A DNA stretch of 53,803 nt, taken from positions 1 to 53,803 of the forward strand of contig JALONP010000019.1 in the NCBI GenBank assembly GCA_025454875.1, read 5' to 3'. The stretch's first letter is position 1. Each line of letters begins with the position of its first letter. A program made the position numbers and the translations under genes. This stretch comes from Bacteroidia bacterium (lineage in GTDB: Bacteria; Bacteroidota; Bacteroidia; UKL13-3). The notes under the pieces are model-generated. The model saw only the letters and a list, made by a program, of their open reading frames with translations. It was not told the DNA's origin and ran no database searches. Shown piece after piece: positions 53,707 to 53,803 of this stretch.

Positions 53707-53803
53707 TGTAAGCTTCCCCGAAAGTTAGCCATTTAAAAGTTGATTAAATAAATAATGATTAACTTTAAATGACAATTATGAAGCATTCAAAATTCACAGA
53801 AAC
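53707..53803 (+). mobile_element. Left end of an IS3-family insertion sequence (partial)
   Basis: It begins TGTAAGCTTCCCCG, the exact reverse complement of the right end that closes at base 99. Further inward, GCCA and TTAAAAGT are also shared. It continues 71 bases to the start of OrfA. It is inserted in the signal-peptide region of the histidine kinase gene. The flanking bases at the two window ends (AATA and GGAT) are not duplicates, so they are not the two sides of one simple insertion. Confidence 0.8.
53778..53803 (+). CDS. Transposase OrfA N-terminus (3' partial)
   Basis: Eight whole codons remain, MKHSKFTE, with a Thr codon probably next. Many IS3-family OrfA proteins begin M-K-(R/H)-S-K-F-T-E, before a helix-turn-helix. 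The frame is open to the window edge. It sits at the expected distance from the left terminal repeat. Confidence 0.65.

Noticed and set aside
1-53803. A 53.6-kb composite transposon bounded by two direct IS copies
   Set aside because: The interior carries dnaK, lon, guaA, tsaD, icd and panB in a uniform chromosomal style. Contig breaks at a repeated IS explain the ends better.
1-53803. A circular molecule closed through one shared IS copy
   Set aside because: The bases next to the element differ at the two ends (AATA against GGAT), so there is no target-site duplication, and the gene content is chromosomal.

Overview
This is an AT-rich chromosomal stretch from a Bacteroidota bacterium. The evidence is four secreted proteins with type IX secretion (Por/type A) C-terminal sorting tails, lipoproteins with Bacteroidota-style lipoboxes, start sites that mostly lack Shine-Dalgarno sequences, several -7 boxes of the TAnnTTTG type, and Bacteroidota-type families (DUF2141, long-form NADP isocitrate dehydrogenase, S41 tail-specific protease, secreted agmatine/peptidylarginine-deiminase-like enzyme). 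I see no tRNA, rRNA, CRISPR array or phage. Most genes are single-copy housekeeping genes, so this is chromosome.

The window starts and stops inside copies of one IS3-family insertion sequence. The first 99 bases are its right end (transposase C-terminus plus terminal repeat). The last 97 bases are its left end (terminal repeat plus start of OrfA). The two ends share a perfect 14-bp terminal inverted repeat. The right-hand copy has cut off the 5' end of a TPR sensor kinase gene. Nearly equal 97-99 nt overhangs into a repeat suggest contig edges at a multicopy element.

Layout. 0.2-5.3 kb: accessory minus-strand genes (two secreted/cytoplasmic unknowns, a tandem pair of small membrane paralogues, a DoxX/MauE-thioredoxin protein, a Cys-rich lipoprotein, a T9SS protein). 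5.7-6.9 kb: a light-driven proton-pump rhodopsin overlapping by one base with an NTF2/SnoaL-like protein, closed by a strong terminator. 7.2-16.2 kb: DUF2141 protein, alpha/beta hydrolase, GT39-type glycosyltransferase, secreted unknown, icd plus a small coiled-coil partner, T9SS protein, metallo-hydrolase. 16.2-28.6 kb: MltD-like transglycosylase, tsaD, TamB-like protein, 2OG-Fe(II) oxygenase, secreted deiminase, Prc protease, TPR protein. 28.7-33.9 kb: arginine decarboxylase with a 46-residue protein, TerC, pseudouridine synthase, panB, lipoprotein. 34-42.8 kb: dnaK, PBP1-fold protein, guaA, TetR-SDR operon, lon. 43.1-45.2 kb: ECF sigma factor, single-pass membrane protein and two tandem secreted paralogues. 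45.4-50.9 kb: SulP-carbonic anhydrase fusion, GT2, NhaD-type antiporter, choice-of-anchor-V protein. 51.2-53.7 kb: OmpR-type regulator convergent with the truncated TPR histidine kinase.

How the parts may fit together: the rhodopsin has every residue expected of a proton pump plus a glycine at the position that allows a carotenoid antenna in xanthorhodopsins. The gene translationally coupled to it belongs to the fold superfamily that includes carotenoid-binding OCP C-terminal domains, and this pair is the best candidate for a new system here. A Na+/H+ antiporter and a bicarbonate/anion transporter-carbonic anhydrase elsewhere in the window could use the resulting ion gradients, but that link is inference. 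dnaK and lon, both proteostasis genes, share an unusual -24/-12 (sigma-54-like) promoter pattern.
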